NCBI GenBank assembly: GCA_029891385.1
Contig: CM057233.1
Coordinates: 28,131,852 to 28,195,851, forward strand
Reading direction: 5' to 3'
Source of the DNA: Erythroxylum novogranatense
Taxonomy: Eukaryota; Streptophyta; Magnoliopsida; Malpighiales; Erythroxylaceae
Length of the DNA: 64,000 bases
The notes under the pieces were generated by a model, which did no database searches, had not been told where the DNA came from, and worked only from the letters and a program-made list of their open reading frames with translations. Below are positions 33,335 to 46,736 of this stretch, one piece after another. The translations under genes and the position numbers were made by a program. The first letter of the stretch is position 1, and every line of letters starts with the position of its first letter.

Positions 33335-34374
33335 TGTAACATCCCGTTACCGATGGGATGTATACAGTTCATTGCATTCGTATCTGGTATGTTCATGCAT
33401 GATTTATTTATAGTATAATTGGCATTTGTACGTACATACATGTATGACACATTTCTGATTTGAATTTGGATATGATTAGGTCATGTGTGAGAATTTGGTC
33501 AAAATAGGCTCTATGATTGAATTTGAATTAGAAGTGGATGTTAGGAAGTTGAATTATGAAATTGGAGTATATGATAATTAGTTTTCTATTTTTGAGGATT
33601 TATAGGAATTTTTCTGAAATTTTCGGAGAAATAGGCCCGGACCGGAAAATTGATCGAGGACTGATTAATTGGATTTTCGGTTCCGAAATTGATTATCCAA
33701 TGGCACGGACAGGCTAGAAATTAGAATTGAGGAATTAGGGCTTAGTCATTAGAATTCGGGAGAAATTAGAATTCGAAATTAGTTTGAGGCTGTTCGAATT
33801 TAGACTGGTGGAAATTCTATTAGCCAAACAAGCCCTTGTTCCTTTGATATTTAAAACCCTTACCCTTTGAAATCTTTCTTTTCCACGAAGCTTTCTCCTT
33901 CTTCTTCGTGATCTTCTTTCTTTGGATTGCTACTCGATTTCTTTGTGCCAATTGCTTTCTTCCTTTGGCATTGATCATTCCTTTGGCTTGGAGAAGAATA
34001 GAGAAGAAGTTGATGGAATTTTATTTGGTGATAGCCGTGGGTGTCGATGATCTTGGAGTTGAGAAATCCTTGAAGATTTGAGGTTATAAATCAAGTAAGT
34101 TACTTCTATCTTGTCTCTTTTGGTTTGATTAGTTGATTTATAAAGTTATTTGAATGATTTAGTTTGTATATTAAAGGATTTGTGAGTTAGGTTTCCGATA
34201 GGGGTTCTCAGTGATTTTAGGGTTTAGATTTGGGGAAAATGATTGTTTGATGAAATAGAAGCTAAGAATTAGTTGTATGATATGTATGGAATTATTTAGG
34301 AGTGATTTGTGAGGAGAAAACCTGAATTTGGTGCTGATTGCTGTCGAGAATATGAGATTTTCTGGGTTTTCTGG

Positions 34375-34615
34375 GCGTGTTTCTGATCATGCCATGACAT
34401 ACGAAGATCACGCTTGTGCAAGCAGAATGCTTATGACGCCGTGATGTGCGTGGAAGGCGCGCATGACGAGGATGGACGGCGACGCGCAACGCGTATCGTG
34501 TATGCGCGACGACGAGATGAGAGTGGCGTCATGGCGAAGCGAGTTACGCCACAATGACGTGGCGAGAAATGGGTACTCGCCGCGGCGAAGGATTTGATGC
34601 CGCGGCGAGGAATGC
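34375..34615 (+). other. CpG-rich patch, 3' LTR of C, strongly diverged from 5' copy
   Basis: Same position as 27130-27370 but with many substitutions and small indels, including loss of most ccgcgg words in its left two thirds. Confidence 0.75.
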
Positions 34616-35207
34616 AGTTCCGAAATTGAAATTAGAGGATTTAGAGAATGAGATTTGGGAATTTGATGGTTTAATAAATTTTGGGATTTAATTCAATTTG
34701 GATATTATGAATTTGGGAATTAGTAATTGAGATGGGAAAATTCGGAATTGTGTCGGAAATGTCATAACAAGTATAGTACGTACATTATTCGATTTCTATG
34801 CATCATTGGACATTAGAATTGGTACATTTTATAATGTTATTTATATTTTGATTGTTATAGTGGCTCAAGTGGATCGCCGATCGTCTGACGTAGGCGAGAC
34901 TTACCGGCAGTAGCTCGGAAGTTCTAAAGTGAGTAACCTAGTTGGTTTCTCAACCTTTATGTGTTTAATTTTATGCAAATATGCCATGTGGAGTTAAGGA
35001 CGGATTATATGTGTTTGATTTGATTGATTCCGGACCACGGGTGTTTGGGATATTTGGACTGTGATATAGAAGTGTTGGTTGTGCATAAATTGTTCATAAT
35101 TGATTTCAAATGGTGAGAATTAGGTATATGGAATTCTAATATTATGCATGTATTGTAAAGTGAACATGTGCATACATGCATAACAGTATGATCAAATAAA
35201 AAGGCAG

Positions 35208-35370
35208 TTGTGACCGGTGCAGCCACTGTATATGAGAGCTTTAAGCTCAACACACAGGGCTTCGTGCCCAACGATTGTCAGAGCTATATGCTCAACGTAT
35301 TAGGGCTTTTGAGCCCAATGTTTCCAGAGCCAATGGCTCAACGTATATGAGCTCAGGCACACGGTCACAA
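35208..35370 (+). repeat. hairpin array closed by 9-bp stem, 3' LTR of C
   Basis: TTGTGACCG (35208-35216) pairs with CGGTCACAA (35362-35370). Small inverted repeats lie between, as in LTR B. Confidence 0.8.
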
Positions 35371-35986
35371 CAACGAAAGAAAATGAAAGAGTCACATGCA
35401 CATTGCATATATGAATGATTACATGCGAATTGTGTGAAAGGCATACCGCCTTATAAATGTGAAATTGACTGCATGTGATTTCTTGAATGTGATAGTATAC
35501 GATATTATGTGATTGTTTGGCTATGCATGAGTTGGGTGAACCATCGATGATGGTTTCTCACTGAGTTCGCAAACTCACCCAACATTGCATCTATTTTTCA
35601 GGACAGTGATAGTGTGACTTCTAGCTCCGATCAGTGAGACTTATCCTGCTGTGTGTGCCGGTGAGAGGAGCATGGCCCACAGTGCACATTGGGGATCTTT
35701 GGGGTATTTTGTGGATGACTTATGTAGGAGCTATGTTAGTCCTTTTGGGTCGCATGAGATGTATATATATATATGACTGATGATGTATTGACGGTTTCAT
35801 GAATGAATGGAAATGAATCTTTTGGTTTTAAATTCTAGCGAATTTGATATTACTGCCTTCTTTGTATGGATGCCTTGAGGTTATAGAAATGATCGTTTTG
35901 TAGTGCACCCTCGTCGTAGGTTGTGCATCGGTACGACCTACGGGCGACCCGGTGTATACTCTACGGTGAGGGGGCGCTACACGTAT

Positions 35987-36149
35987 ACAAGGCCAAAGGG
36001 GACATCTAACAATGTCACAATTATAGATGCATCAAATTACTAAGTCACACTATGAAGTTGTGGGAGAAGGTAACTGAAAAGAGAATCTGGAGAGCTGCTT
36101 CTATATCGGACAACCAATTTGGATTTATGCGTGGTAGGTCCACAACAGA
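35987..36149 (+). pseudogene. RTE-type LINE, fragment 2
   Basis: Continues RT with a KAKGDI segment, CHNYRCIKLLSHTMKLWE and DNQFGFMRGRSTTD, typical of plant RTE. Bounded on the left by gypsy C and on the right by solo LTR D. Confidence 0.85.
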
Positions 36150-39100
36150 TGTAACACCCTATGTTAGGGGTTAGAAAATTTAGGAATTTACAGTACATCA
36201 TATGCATTGCATAATTGAGTATTCGCTAATATATGCATATGAATTTGACTTATACAAATAATTGTACATGCATTCATTGACATTTTTGGGTAAATTTGAT
36301 TTATAAGTGAAAATTGTGGATTAAATTGGAGTGTATTAATTATGATTTGGAAATTTTGGTATATTTTGGATATTTTGAAAATTTTGGTGAATTATTTTGA
36401 GCTGAAAATTTATTTGGAGAGTTTTATTATTATTTCAAAATTTTTGGTGAATTTTAGAAATTTCCAAAATAGGTTATAAATGGACTAGTACTTAAGTGAC
36501 AAATGGATCCATTCTTGTGTGACAAGTGGACCAATACTAAGGAGACATATGGACTAATTAATTGGTGACATATGGCAGCATCTAGAGTGGATTAGTGGCA
36601 GCATCTTGAGTTGGAAAATGTAAGACATGTCTTAGGACAAGTGTTGTGCTTGAATGGTGACACCTAACATGTTGGTGTGCTTGAATGGTGACACCTAGCA
36701 TGTTGATGAAGCAAATTCTAGCAGCAACATTTCTGTTATTTCTCTTATATCTCATCCCCGAAATTGCTTCAACCTTCATATTCTGCTCTTTGCCCTAGCT
36801 AAGTTGGTATATGAAATTCACTCCTTAATCTCTCACAAACAGCTAATAAAACCAGCTGAAAGCTACCTTCATCTTGCTGTCCAAAATCAACTTGTTTTCA
36901 TCCTAAGTTGGTGATGAATTTTGCTTGTATAGAGACTTGATTTAATCTGGATTTTGAGCTGTATTGAAATCCTAACAAGTAAGTGACAAGATAATATTTA
37001 TGATATGTTTCTTAGTATGAGATTTATGCCTCAATTGGAAGGACATATGTGAGATATTGGTGAAGAAGTGTGCTGGAATCTTAAGAACTGGAAAATTTTC
37101 ACTGAACACTTCTTGATATTTTGATTATAACTTGATCTGTGTATTTCTAAATGAGTTGATTCTTAATTCAAATTAAACTAGAGACATATGTCTACAACTT
37201 TTCTGAAGAATCCAAATGTTAATTATATCTATAAACATCTCAAAATTTGGCTGGAATTAGAGTTAGGAATTTTGTTATAGTTTAAAAACAGTCTGAACTC
37301 TTTTGGATATAACTTTTAGTATACTGACTCAAATTGTACAATTTTGGTGTTATTAAAAACTGAAAACATAGTGGAGAAATTGTCTAGAAGAAAGTGTTGC
37401 TGAAATACATCATTTTCCTTCTCATAAAGATCATGCAAAGTTATCTCGAAAGGGGGGTGTTAAGATAAAAATGTTTAGGTGTGCTGGAATTTGATGACTA
37501 GAATGTTCTGGATATGCTTCGGTATTTTAGTTATATTTTGATCTGTAGATTTTCAAATGAAATGATTCTTATTTTAAATGGAAATAGAGACATAATTATA
37601 CAACTTTTGTGAAGAAGTTAAATTTTAATTATGTATCTATGATATTCAAAATTGGCATTAAAGTGAGTTGTAGCTTAAGTTGAAGCACTGTCATGGACAG
37701 AAATCATGTCCTGTGGTTATTGAATAAACTGTATTGATGTGGGCCGAATTAGACTAAGGTTCTTCACCAAAGTTGTATATTATTCTCTTAGCTTTAATTT
37801 GGTATAAAGTTTGTAAATTTTGGATATCTGAGCTGAAAGATATGAGTTGTGAAAATAGAGGGTATGGTCATGTATTAGCTAAAAGTTCAAATGTATACAG
37901 TCTGTGGTATTTTGTGCATAACTCTTTGAATACTAAATTAAATTGGATTATTTTGGAGTCATTAGAAACTTGAGACACTATAGAACAACTTTCCAGAAGG
38001 AAGTGTTGCCTAATTTTATCATTTATCCTACCAGATTAATTATGCAAAGTTGACCTGAAATCATATGGGTAAAAAAAACCGAAGTGGTCACTTAGGTTAT
38101 GAAATTGATTTCACATTGTTTTATTTTCATCCAAATTATAAGTACCAAATGTTATTAATGAGGGCTTTGATATCTGATCAGTTTGATGATGAAAATTACA
38201 ATAAGATACTTGGAATTGACATGAACATGCATTATACATATTCAATATACATTAATGAATTCTTAATCATGCACAATAGTGATTTGTATATGTGTTAAAT
38301 GTTATAAAGGAACGCATAGAACGACCACTTCCAGATATTGTCGGGACTTCAAGCCAATAAGCAAACGGGAGTGTAACATCCCACCCTTAATTGGAAGGGT
38401 AAAATAGTAAATTTGACATAGGATGGAATAGATTTGGAGTGCATAGGACTGTTCATGCATAATAGGATTGGTCCACAGTCACATTTGTGCACATGAAATT
38501 ACTGTGCATGCATACATGATATTCCCAGTTTTCGTGCCTAAGACAATTTTATTGGGATTAACGTGGTTAATGGGTTTGAAAAATTATTCTGAGTTCGCCA
38601 TAAATTGTTTTATATTTTAAGGAATTTTAAGGAATTTTTCTGGATTTTTCCGGAGAAAATTCTCGGACCGGAAAAATCGCCAATTGACGAACCGATCGAT
38701 TTTCAGTAGCGAAAATTTCTACCCAATGGCACTGTAATATTGGGTATATTATTTTGGAATTAAAATTAGGGTCATTTGAGTTGATTGGGTTAGTTTTTGA
38801 TCTTGATTAAAGAATTATTATTTTGACTTTTCTTTAAAACCATAAACCAATCACATTTAGCCAACTTAGACCTTCATTTAATGCTCCCATTTGATCCTAT
38901 CGGTTTTGCCTTGTAATTGAATAAAAAAGAACAAGTTGGAGGGTGTTTTCTTTACTCATCCAAAACTAGCTTCACATTTATCCTCTCCTCCATCGATTTT
39001 CTCCTTCTCCATTATCATTGATTTTTTTTGCTTCTTTCTTCACCTTCCTCCAAACTACTTCATGCTTATTGTCTTACCATCATGATGAGTTCTTGTTGGA

Positions 39101-40726
39101 GGTTAGAAGAAATGGTTAGAAGGCATAGTTAAGCAAAGAGTTGAAAAGAAGTGAAGGTTGGAAGCTAATTAGGTAAGTAAATGAATTAAGCTTTATATGA
39201 TGTTTTAATGATGTTTCTATTAGGAATTGAATGCCATGGTAGTTAGGAGCTTTTAATGGGAGGGCTAGTGTATTTATTATGATGATGGATGCATTAAATT
39301 GATGTCAATTCTGGCTTGAATTAATGGGTATAAGGTTAGGGCTGGTTATGAATTGAAAGTAGGATGATTGATGCATAGTTTTAACTTGATTTTGATGGCA
39401 TATTGATCATTGATTTTCCTTGGAAATGAAGAATTGAGTGCTGCCAATTTTTGTGTATTAGCCCTAGTACATGTATGAATGGTATAAGAACTGATTTGTG
39501 TTCCTTTGGATGTTTAATGATGTGTTAAAGGCATTGGAAATGATAGAAACTAAGATTGAACCAAATCTGGAAATTTAGGGTTTTAATCGATTGTACTATT
39601 TTGATCATAACTCATTGTATAGGAATGCAAATGAGGTGAGGTTTGTGGAAAATTAAACTTTGGGATGTTAGCTACATTTTTGTGTGAAATAGGCACTGTC
39701 CAATTTTAGCTTTAAGAGGGTGCAATTTGTCTTGGAAAGTTACTGCTATTGACTGGAATGAACAATACCCGAAATCATACCTTATAGTTTTGCTAATTTT
39801 TATAAATTAATTGAGAAGGAATTAGGACAAATGGACTAAATGAAAGTTGGAGCCTATTAAGTTAGCTTTCCAATTCCACTGATTTTGCAATTTTTCGATA
39901 TGTCTATTAGGAGTTATGAACTGATGATTGTTGGCTGTTTTTATGCATTGAATGAAACTTAGCTGGAATGTCAAATTTGGTGTACATTCAGATTAGGAGA
40001 ACTTTTAGTAATTTTTGTGCATTGAATTGGTGTTGGAAATCTACTGAAGAGTTTTAGATGACACATTCATCTCGAAAATGGTGTATGGCATATAATTTCT
40101 GGAAATCAGATGTGGGAGTTATGGATTTTCACAATTTGAACCTACATTGTGATGTTAATTGCTGATTAGGTCAGAAACTTGCATAACAGATTTGACACTG
40201 TTAGAGGCTGAATTGGAGTCTGGTTATTTCATGAAGAATTGAAGTTTGAGATTGTATCTTTTCAGGGATATAAAGTGGTGATTTTTTTGACTTCTATACA
40301 GGGAGATATGATTGATAGAAAGTTACTGCTCAAATTGAGTGATTTCAGGGACAGCAACCTTGAGTGAATTATTTGACCTAGTTAGCAAGGGAATTGAAAT
40401 TTGGGTTGTTTCATGAAAGTTGTAGATAACATTGTGATATTGATGAGCATATTTATTGTATAATTTTTGACTGAATAGAATGAAAGATAGTGAATTTCCA
40501 ATGACTGTTCTGTTTTAGGAAGTGAATGTGTGGGCAGTAGCTTACATTGGATGTTTGACACCCTTAGGGGTGAAATTGATTTTTCTGGACTAAAGGAAAC
40601 TTGTAGAGGGTTTCATTACCTTTCCAATGAGATAAGGTTTGCATTTTTCTGAATTGTGTAGAATAAGTTATGATTTATTGAATTTCGGTTAAAGGAAAGG
40701 GAAAAAGAGTAGGAAATAACGGCAAT

Positions 40727-40744
40727 ATATATATATATATATAT
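40727..40744. repeat. AT dinucleotide microsatellite
   Basis: About nine AT units inside LTR E. Confidence 0.85.
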
Positions 40745-41398
40745 TAATTGTTAAATTTTGGTTTATTTCGTGAATAACTTTTCCGTCCGACATCCGATTG
40801 ACCTGATTCTTGAGGCATCGGATTCGTAGAATATTGAATTTCATTTTATGAGAGAATGGAGATTTTTTGACGAAAAATTAACGTGGGTTCGGGTAAAAGT
40901 CTGTGTAATAACTGTTTTGTTTAATTGGGGACCTATAGAGGTCCGATTTGCGCACCGTTAGCGCCAATAGGTTTCTAATTTTTGGATAGATTTTTCTGAT
41001 GAAAAAAAATGAGATTAGGACCAGGAATTCATGAACATGCATATTTTTACCTACATGTGCATCAGTAATTCATTCGGATTGAATCGTTAGTGATAGTTAC
41101 CTTCTCTTATGCTTAGGCACAACTGGAGCGTCGATCGATCGACGTGACAAAGACTTTCTGACAATAGCTCAGAAGTAAGATGTGAGTAACCTAGTTGGTT
41201 ATCCCGATCTACGTGTTTACTGTGACTTGATTGCCCTGTGGATTATATATGGCTTTTATTGACTGTGAAATTGGGCATTAGACAACTGTTTAATTGGACT
41301 GTACATTTGGATTGACCCATGGATTGTGATATATTATATTGACTTCTATTAGGCATGTGCATTCATGCAAAAATGCATTAAACTGCTAAAAGGAAAAT

Positions 41399-41529
41399 TG
41401 TGAACCGAGACGCCACTGATACTGAACCGAGCCTAGAGCTCGATATACTGGAACGAGCCTCGAGCTCGAAGGGAGATAATTCTCCCTAGATGGGTCTACA
41501 CTGAATACTGTTTATGCGCTCGGTCACAA
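41399..41529 (+). repeat. hairpin array, LTR E
   Basis: TTGTGAACCGAG (41399-41410) faces CTCGGTCACAA (41519-41529) with a one-base bulge. Inside are gagcctagagctc (41429-41441), cgagcctcgagctcg (41454-41468) and gggagataattctccc (41471-41486). Confidence 0.78.
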
Positions 41530-43753
41530 TACTGTAATAAAACTGAAAGAAAAGAGTCACATATGCATTGCATCATTCTTCGGTGAATATCTCAAATGGA
41601 TAATTATTGTGATTTATTTGACTTTGTGATCGTATTGTAAATGGATGACTCTTGTCTTGTGATCGCTTATCTTGTTGATGTGTCTTATTATTCGTAACTA
41701 AATATTGGTATGTAATATGAACTATGAATATTGATCGTATTAGTAGTACTAAGACCGTCTTATTCTCGTAATTTGTTATGTGATGCATGAATTGGGAGAA
41801 CCATCGATGATGGTTTCTCATTGAGTTCGCAAACTCATCCAAAATTGCAATCTATTTTTCAGATTTGAAGAGTACCCGTTTGACGCGGAGTATGTCTCTT
41901 GTAAGGCAAGTGAAGGATGAGGTCGGTGTCGGTTCCGTATGCGCATTAGTGTCTTACCAAATTGTGTTCCGCAATCAATGTATAACAAAGCTTTGTATTT
42001 AGACTAAGCCCATTGTGGTGTTATTGTTTTTACACATTGACAATTGCATTATTGTTGCCTGACTGTAATGAGTGTTGATTATTTGTAATAACTGGAAATA
42101 GTTTATTGTGCTCATGGGCTTAAATTACTTACTATTTTTACCGTTGTTTTTACCGGGCCAATGTATGTTATAAAAAAAAACTTGTATACCGAGTTTTACC
42201 AACTGATGTAGTACTCCACCCTCACGGGGCACGGACTCGAATATCACCCATAATATCGGGTTCGGGTCACTCGGGAGTGGGGTATTACAGGGAGCAATTG
42301 TTAGTAATTTAGACTGTAAATTTTGTGAGTAACCTAAGATGGTCTCACCTTATTTTGTTTTATTTATTACTAAATTAAAATTGATATTGATGAATGCGTA
42401 ATGAATTGTGTACAAATTTCGGACATGAAGGTCCGAGACACTGATTGATGAATGAGATATTGAAGTGTTATTTACCTTACTTTGTTCTACTTGTTGAATT
42501 TGATTTTTGCTGATTGTGTTCTGAATTCCGGACAATGATTGTCCGAGGCATTTGATGCATGTTTATAACATTGGAAGTGCTTTTTCATGTGAATATGATT
42601 GACTACTTGCTTTGCACATGTAATGTCTGAAATGACCTTGTTTTGTTTTAAAACTGTTGAGTCCTAGTTGTGGGTAAATAGGCATGCCTAAAAGGATCTG
42701 CAGCTACTTCTTTGACACTTCAGTGTCTTCTGTTAGTGACACTTCGGTCTCTTCTGTATAAGTCCCGTTACCTGCTTCTGTAAATAGATTTAACAGTCAT
42801 CTTAGCTTGTACTTTGATATCTATTTGATTTTGACATAAACTAAATTATGTTTTTATTCTGAAGGGTTTATACCCTTTTGTGTTATGCGGTTTTGTTATT
42901 TATAAAAATCTGTTCTGAAATGCATTATGTTTGACTTACTGTTAAAAAAATCATTGAATGCATGTTGATGCTGTTTGTAACATCCCACTCCCGCAAGACC
43001 CAAACTCGACATCGAGGGTGATATCCGAGCCTGTGCCTCACGAGGGTGGTATGCTAGAGCACTCAATTACAGTCTGAAAACTCAGTATGACATTTTTATT
43101 TTGAGAACATTGTATGCTCGAAATTCAATAAACGATTTGGGTCGGCTTTAATTCGAAAACAGTTTCGATCACAACACAATTACAGTCATCAAAAAGGTAG
43201 TCAACAGTATTTCATCCATTCATGCACAAAAATCCATAACCAAATCGGACCCAATGATAATCATGAACACTTTCAGTAATCACAATTCAAATACAACATT
43301 AGCCAATTGGTGCCCACTGAAATAAAACACACTATTCTGCAGAACTTACAGAAATACAAATTTACACAATAACAGAATGATATAAATGCAGACGTGAACA
43401 GATCTCGACTTCCAACTCTGACTTACATGCAGTAGGCATACTCCCGTTATCTAACGGGGTACTCTTCAATTCCTGAAAAATAGTTGCAATTTTGGGTGAG
43501 TTTGCGAACTCAATGAGAAACCATTATCGATGGTTCACCCAATTCATACATATCGCAAGCAATTAACAGTTTCAGTAAATTACACATTCAATATCGTCAT
43601 ATAACAATTATCAGGTTCTCATGCAATCGCAGAACTCAAAAATTTCGCAAATCAGTCATCACATAATTATGAGCATTTAACCCTTTTTCTTAGTCCACAA
43701 TTTAATCCATACACATAATCTTTTCCCATTATTATCCATTTTTTTATTCTGAG

Positions 43754-44109
43754 TTGTGACTGAGCGCTTAAATAGTGAACAGTATTCAGTAAACGCGTCT
43801 TAGGGGGAGGAGAGCCCTCAGGGAATGCACTTCTACCCTTCGATATTGTCCGCTTTGGCGTGGTGGGCCAGCCTTACAGTTTTGTTTCACCCCTACTCAA
43901 GGGATGCAAACACGTCTGTCCCTTTTCGGGCACATTAAACAGTAATCGCGTTTTAGGAAGTAGGAGAGCCCTCTGGATATGCACTACTTTCCACGCGTCA
44001 GTAGGGATAGGAGAGCCCTATGGGTATGCACTAATCCCTTTCGAGCTTGAGGCTCTTTTTCAGTATCAGTGGTCGAGCTTGTAGCTCTCGGTAGCAGCTC
44101 CAGTCACAA
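43754..44109 (-). repeat. hairpin array, LTR F
   Basis: Outer arms TTGTGACTGAGC and GCTCCAGTCACAA pair with a one-base bulge. The inside is longer than in other families and repeats ggagagccctytgggtatgcac-like units three times. Confidence 0.7.
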
Positions 44110-45009
44110 CCGTTATTAATCAATCAATTATGGAATTCATTTATCACATACAATCATAATCAATTTATCGAAAACAGTCATATCATTTCTAATTCCACTC
44201 TACCATACATTCACATACAATCACATTAGCATATCCAATCACTCAATCCCTCAGACCTTCGGTCCGAGATTGCAAACATAACAATTCATATTCACAGACA
44301 ATTTACAGAACATTTAACAGTTAAAAATTGAGGAACCAACTAGGTCACTCACCTGTACTTCCGAGCTACAACCTGGAAGTCCCAGCAATATTCGTGGAAT
44401 GTTGTTCCAACGGTACCTCTAGAACAGTCAAATAATCATTCATTACTAAATGCATAATCAGAAAGATTCAATGATTCACATGTCTTAAATAAAGGATGTA
44501 CGATACATGTTCATGACTTTCCCTTCCCGACACTGTTTCCCAAATTCCACTTTCTTTGTCAAAATCTAACTTTTCACTCGATTGTTCCATAATGACCCAT
44601 TTCAATTCATTAACATGACATGGAACTCCACAAGTTTCATTTCTAACATTCAGTCAATTTACCAAGTCATACCCATTAGGATATTCTCAAGAAAGATCTC
44701 AAAACCAGTGCCACTATCCTCTAGATCCAAATTCCCCCATTAAGCTCAGTTTCTAAAACCCCAATAGCATTTCCTTAAATCCAAAAATCTCACTATTATA
44801 CCCCAATGATCAAGAAGCAACCCTTAGGTTGTAATAGCAATCTAAACCCAACCTTCATTTAATATTTAAGATCTCACTCATTTGATTTCAAACTTTCTTT
44901 CTTTACCTCAATTGTAGACCCCTCTCACTAGTTTATAACGAATCAAACATCACCTCAATCAGAGGTCTACATCATTAGTTATGCCCTAAAAACTAAAATA
45001 AACCAATTC

Positions 45010-45195
45010 AGAAAAATGTCCTCGCCGCGGCCTCAGAGCTCTCGCCGCGACGTCTACATAGTGGCTCGTCGCGACGTCCAACTTACCACTCATCGCAACG
45101 TCCCGCTCGTCGCGGCGTACGCTCGTCGTGGCATCTACGCTCGTCGCGGCGTACGCTCGTCGCGACGTCCAATAATCCTCTCGTCACGACGTGTG
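45010..45195 (-). other. CpG-dense island, LTR F
   Basis: About ten repeats of a ctcgtcgcgacgtc-like word. The ORF over it is a consequence of this repeat, not a gene. Confidence 0.8.
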
Positions 45196-46549
45196 ATCCT
45201 GGATCGTCTTCTCCGATACCCTATTTACATTTCTCTCTCTAAAATTCAACCTAACTCACTCTCAACTACCCCAATCTTTCATAATTAAACCCATGTGTGC
45301 ATTTAACTAACAAATCAACAACATAAAAACCATTCACTTACCCAATCGAGCTTCCAATCATCAAATCCCCGAAAATCTTCTCCAACCCCTAACACCCACG
45401 GTTCTCTCCCAAAGCCACACAAAACTTCATCTTCCTTAGGATTTAAGCTAGGCTTTGCACAAGGAGAAGAAGAAAGGAAGTGAACAACAAAGATCGCACA
45501 AAGAGGAAGAAAGGAGGATCAATCGAAGGAGAAGCAATCGTGCCCTAGGATGAAGGAGAAAAAAGCTTTTCTACCCAATTCAAAACCTAAGGCATTTAAA
45601 GGTTAATCAATAAAACTCAGCCAATAGAAACATGCCACATGTTTCTTCCTCAACAATACATTTAACTCTTTCTCGTTTCACAATTTATTTCCAGTCCAAT
45701 TCGTCTCCAAATTTCTAATGGCTCGACATATTAATCTATAAAATCATATATATCTAATTTCCCATGGCCATTGGACAGTTATTTCAGTACTATAAAATCA
45801 ATCAGTCTGTCACTCGGAAAATTTTCGGTCCAGACATTTCCTCCCAATTTTTCAGAAAAATTTCTAAGGGTCACTAATAATTGATAACCACTCTAAAACA
45901 GTTCCAATTCCAATTCTCAAGTACAATTTTCTCAGAAATCACAGAACACATCATATTTACAATTAAATGCCGGGAATTGTCATGAATGCATGTACATATA
46001 AGTGCATGTGCAAAATATCTCATTCCTCTATTATTAGAGTTCAAATAAATGCTCATATAATTTATGCAAATGTGACCTACTAGCCTGTCCCATTTTACCC
46101 AAAATAACCCTCCCATCGATGATGGGGTGTTACACTGTTACATGATTCAGTATGACGAGTTGTTAGTTTATGTATAGATTAGTTATTACTCACTAAGCTA
46201 TATGTTTAGCATGGTGGATTTGCCCCATGTAGGTTCGAAGAGAAGGACTTAAGGAATGGGACAAGTCAACTGTAATGGCCAATGAAGTTTGAGTGTTGGT
46301 TTGAAAATAATGTAAATTTTTGGTTTGACTTTTGGGCTTGTATCTGATATATATATGTGGATTTGTTTGTAAGTTTGTAACAATGATACTTCAGTTTGGT
46401 TTGGATTTTTCAGTGAGTTTATGTTAAGTACTATGTAATTTAATGTATGTTTTCCGGGATTGTTTACTAGAAGTTTTCGTATGCATTGGTTTGGTATACT
46501 GTTTTGTGTGGCATTCATACACCCTTCCAGGGGATATGTGGGTGTTACA

Positions 46550-46736
46550 ATAGAAACAATACATTTATTCCAGAGATAAATGGAATGCTACAGGGAGCGC
46601 AAACAAGATTTTCATATAGTTTTTATTGATTTGGAGAAGGTGTATGATAGGGTTCCTCGAGAACTCCTATGGAGGTATTTGGAGGCAAAAGGCATTCCTC
46701 TGGCTTATATCAAAGTAAGTAGGGATATGTATAAAG
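46550..46736 (+). pseudogene. RTE-type LINE, fragment 3
   Basis: Carries MECYRERKQDFHIVFIDLEKVYDRVPREL, the conserved FIDLEKAYD motif A of RTE reverse transcriptase, and SRDMYK. It is cut at 46737 by a copia LTR. Confidence 0.85.

Larger units (their letters stand above)
26083..35981 (+). mobile_element. complete Ty3/gypsy chromovirus (element C, 9.9 kb)
   Basis: Two LTRs of 2,634 and 2,647 bp, tRNA-Met primer site, gag, protease, RT, RNase H, integrase, chromodomain and polypurine tract in order. Perfect duplication cgtat at 26078-26082 and 35982-35986. It lies inside an RTE LINE. The LTRs are nearly identical except in GC-rich patches, yet pol carries several frameshifts and stops, so this copy is not autonomous as written. 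Confidence 0.95.
33335..35981 (+). repeat. 3' LTR of element C
   Basis: Begins TGTAACATCCCG and ends GGCGCTACA. Same internal map as the 5' copy: TATA-like 33846-33855, donor 34095, CpG patch 34375-34615, exon-like block 34861-34928, hairpin array 35208-35370, twin hairpin from 35539, acceptor ending 35601. Confidence 0.94.
38372..42289 (+). repeat. solo LTR E (gypsy, 3,918 bp)
   Basis: Begins TGTAACATCCCACCC and ends GTGGGGTATTACA. Perfect duplication gggag (38367-38371 and 42290-42294). Donor GTAAGT at 39173, exon-like block 41117-41181, hairpin array 41399-41529, twin hairpin from 41799, acceptor ending 41862. The CpG island is weak in this copy. The LTR start at 63428 is the same family. 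Confidence 0.93.
42976..46134 (-). repeat. solo LTR F (gypsy, 3,159 bp, minus orientation)
   Basis: On the plus strand it begins TGTAACATCCCAC and ends GGGGTGTTACA. Perfect duplication ctgtt (42971-42975 and 46135-46139). On its own strand: donor GTAAGT (45336-45341), CpG island (45010-45195), 64-nt exon-like block 44353-44416 with donor GTGAGT (44347-44352), hairpin array 43754-44109, AACCATCGATAATGGTT (43519-43535) and acceptor tttttcag (near 43473). Confidence 0.93.
36150..46549 (+). repeat. solo LTR D (gypsy), interrupted by solo LTRs E and F
   Basis: Begins TGTAACACCC and ends GGGTGTTACA, a perfect 10-bp terminal inverted repeat. Flanks acaga (36145-36149) and ataga (46550-46554) differ by one base. 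Its own sequence is 36150-38371, 42290-42975 and 46135-46549, about 3.3 kb. Donor GTAAGT at 36979. The exon-like block starts near 38310, is cut by LTR E, and ends at donor gtgagtaacc (42325). Acceptor-like gtag ends 46232. No coding sequence. Confidence 0.85.

Noticed and set aside
42290..42975. Independent element between LTRs E and F
   Set aside because: Both neighbours have perfect duplications, and the segment continues LTR D, including the donor gtgagtaacc.
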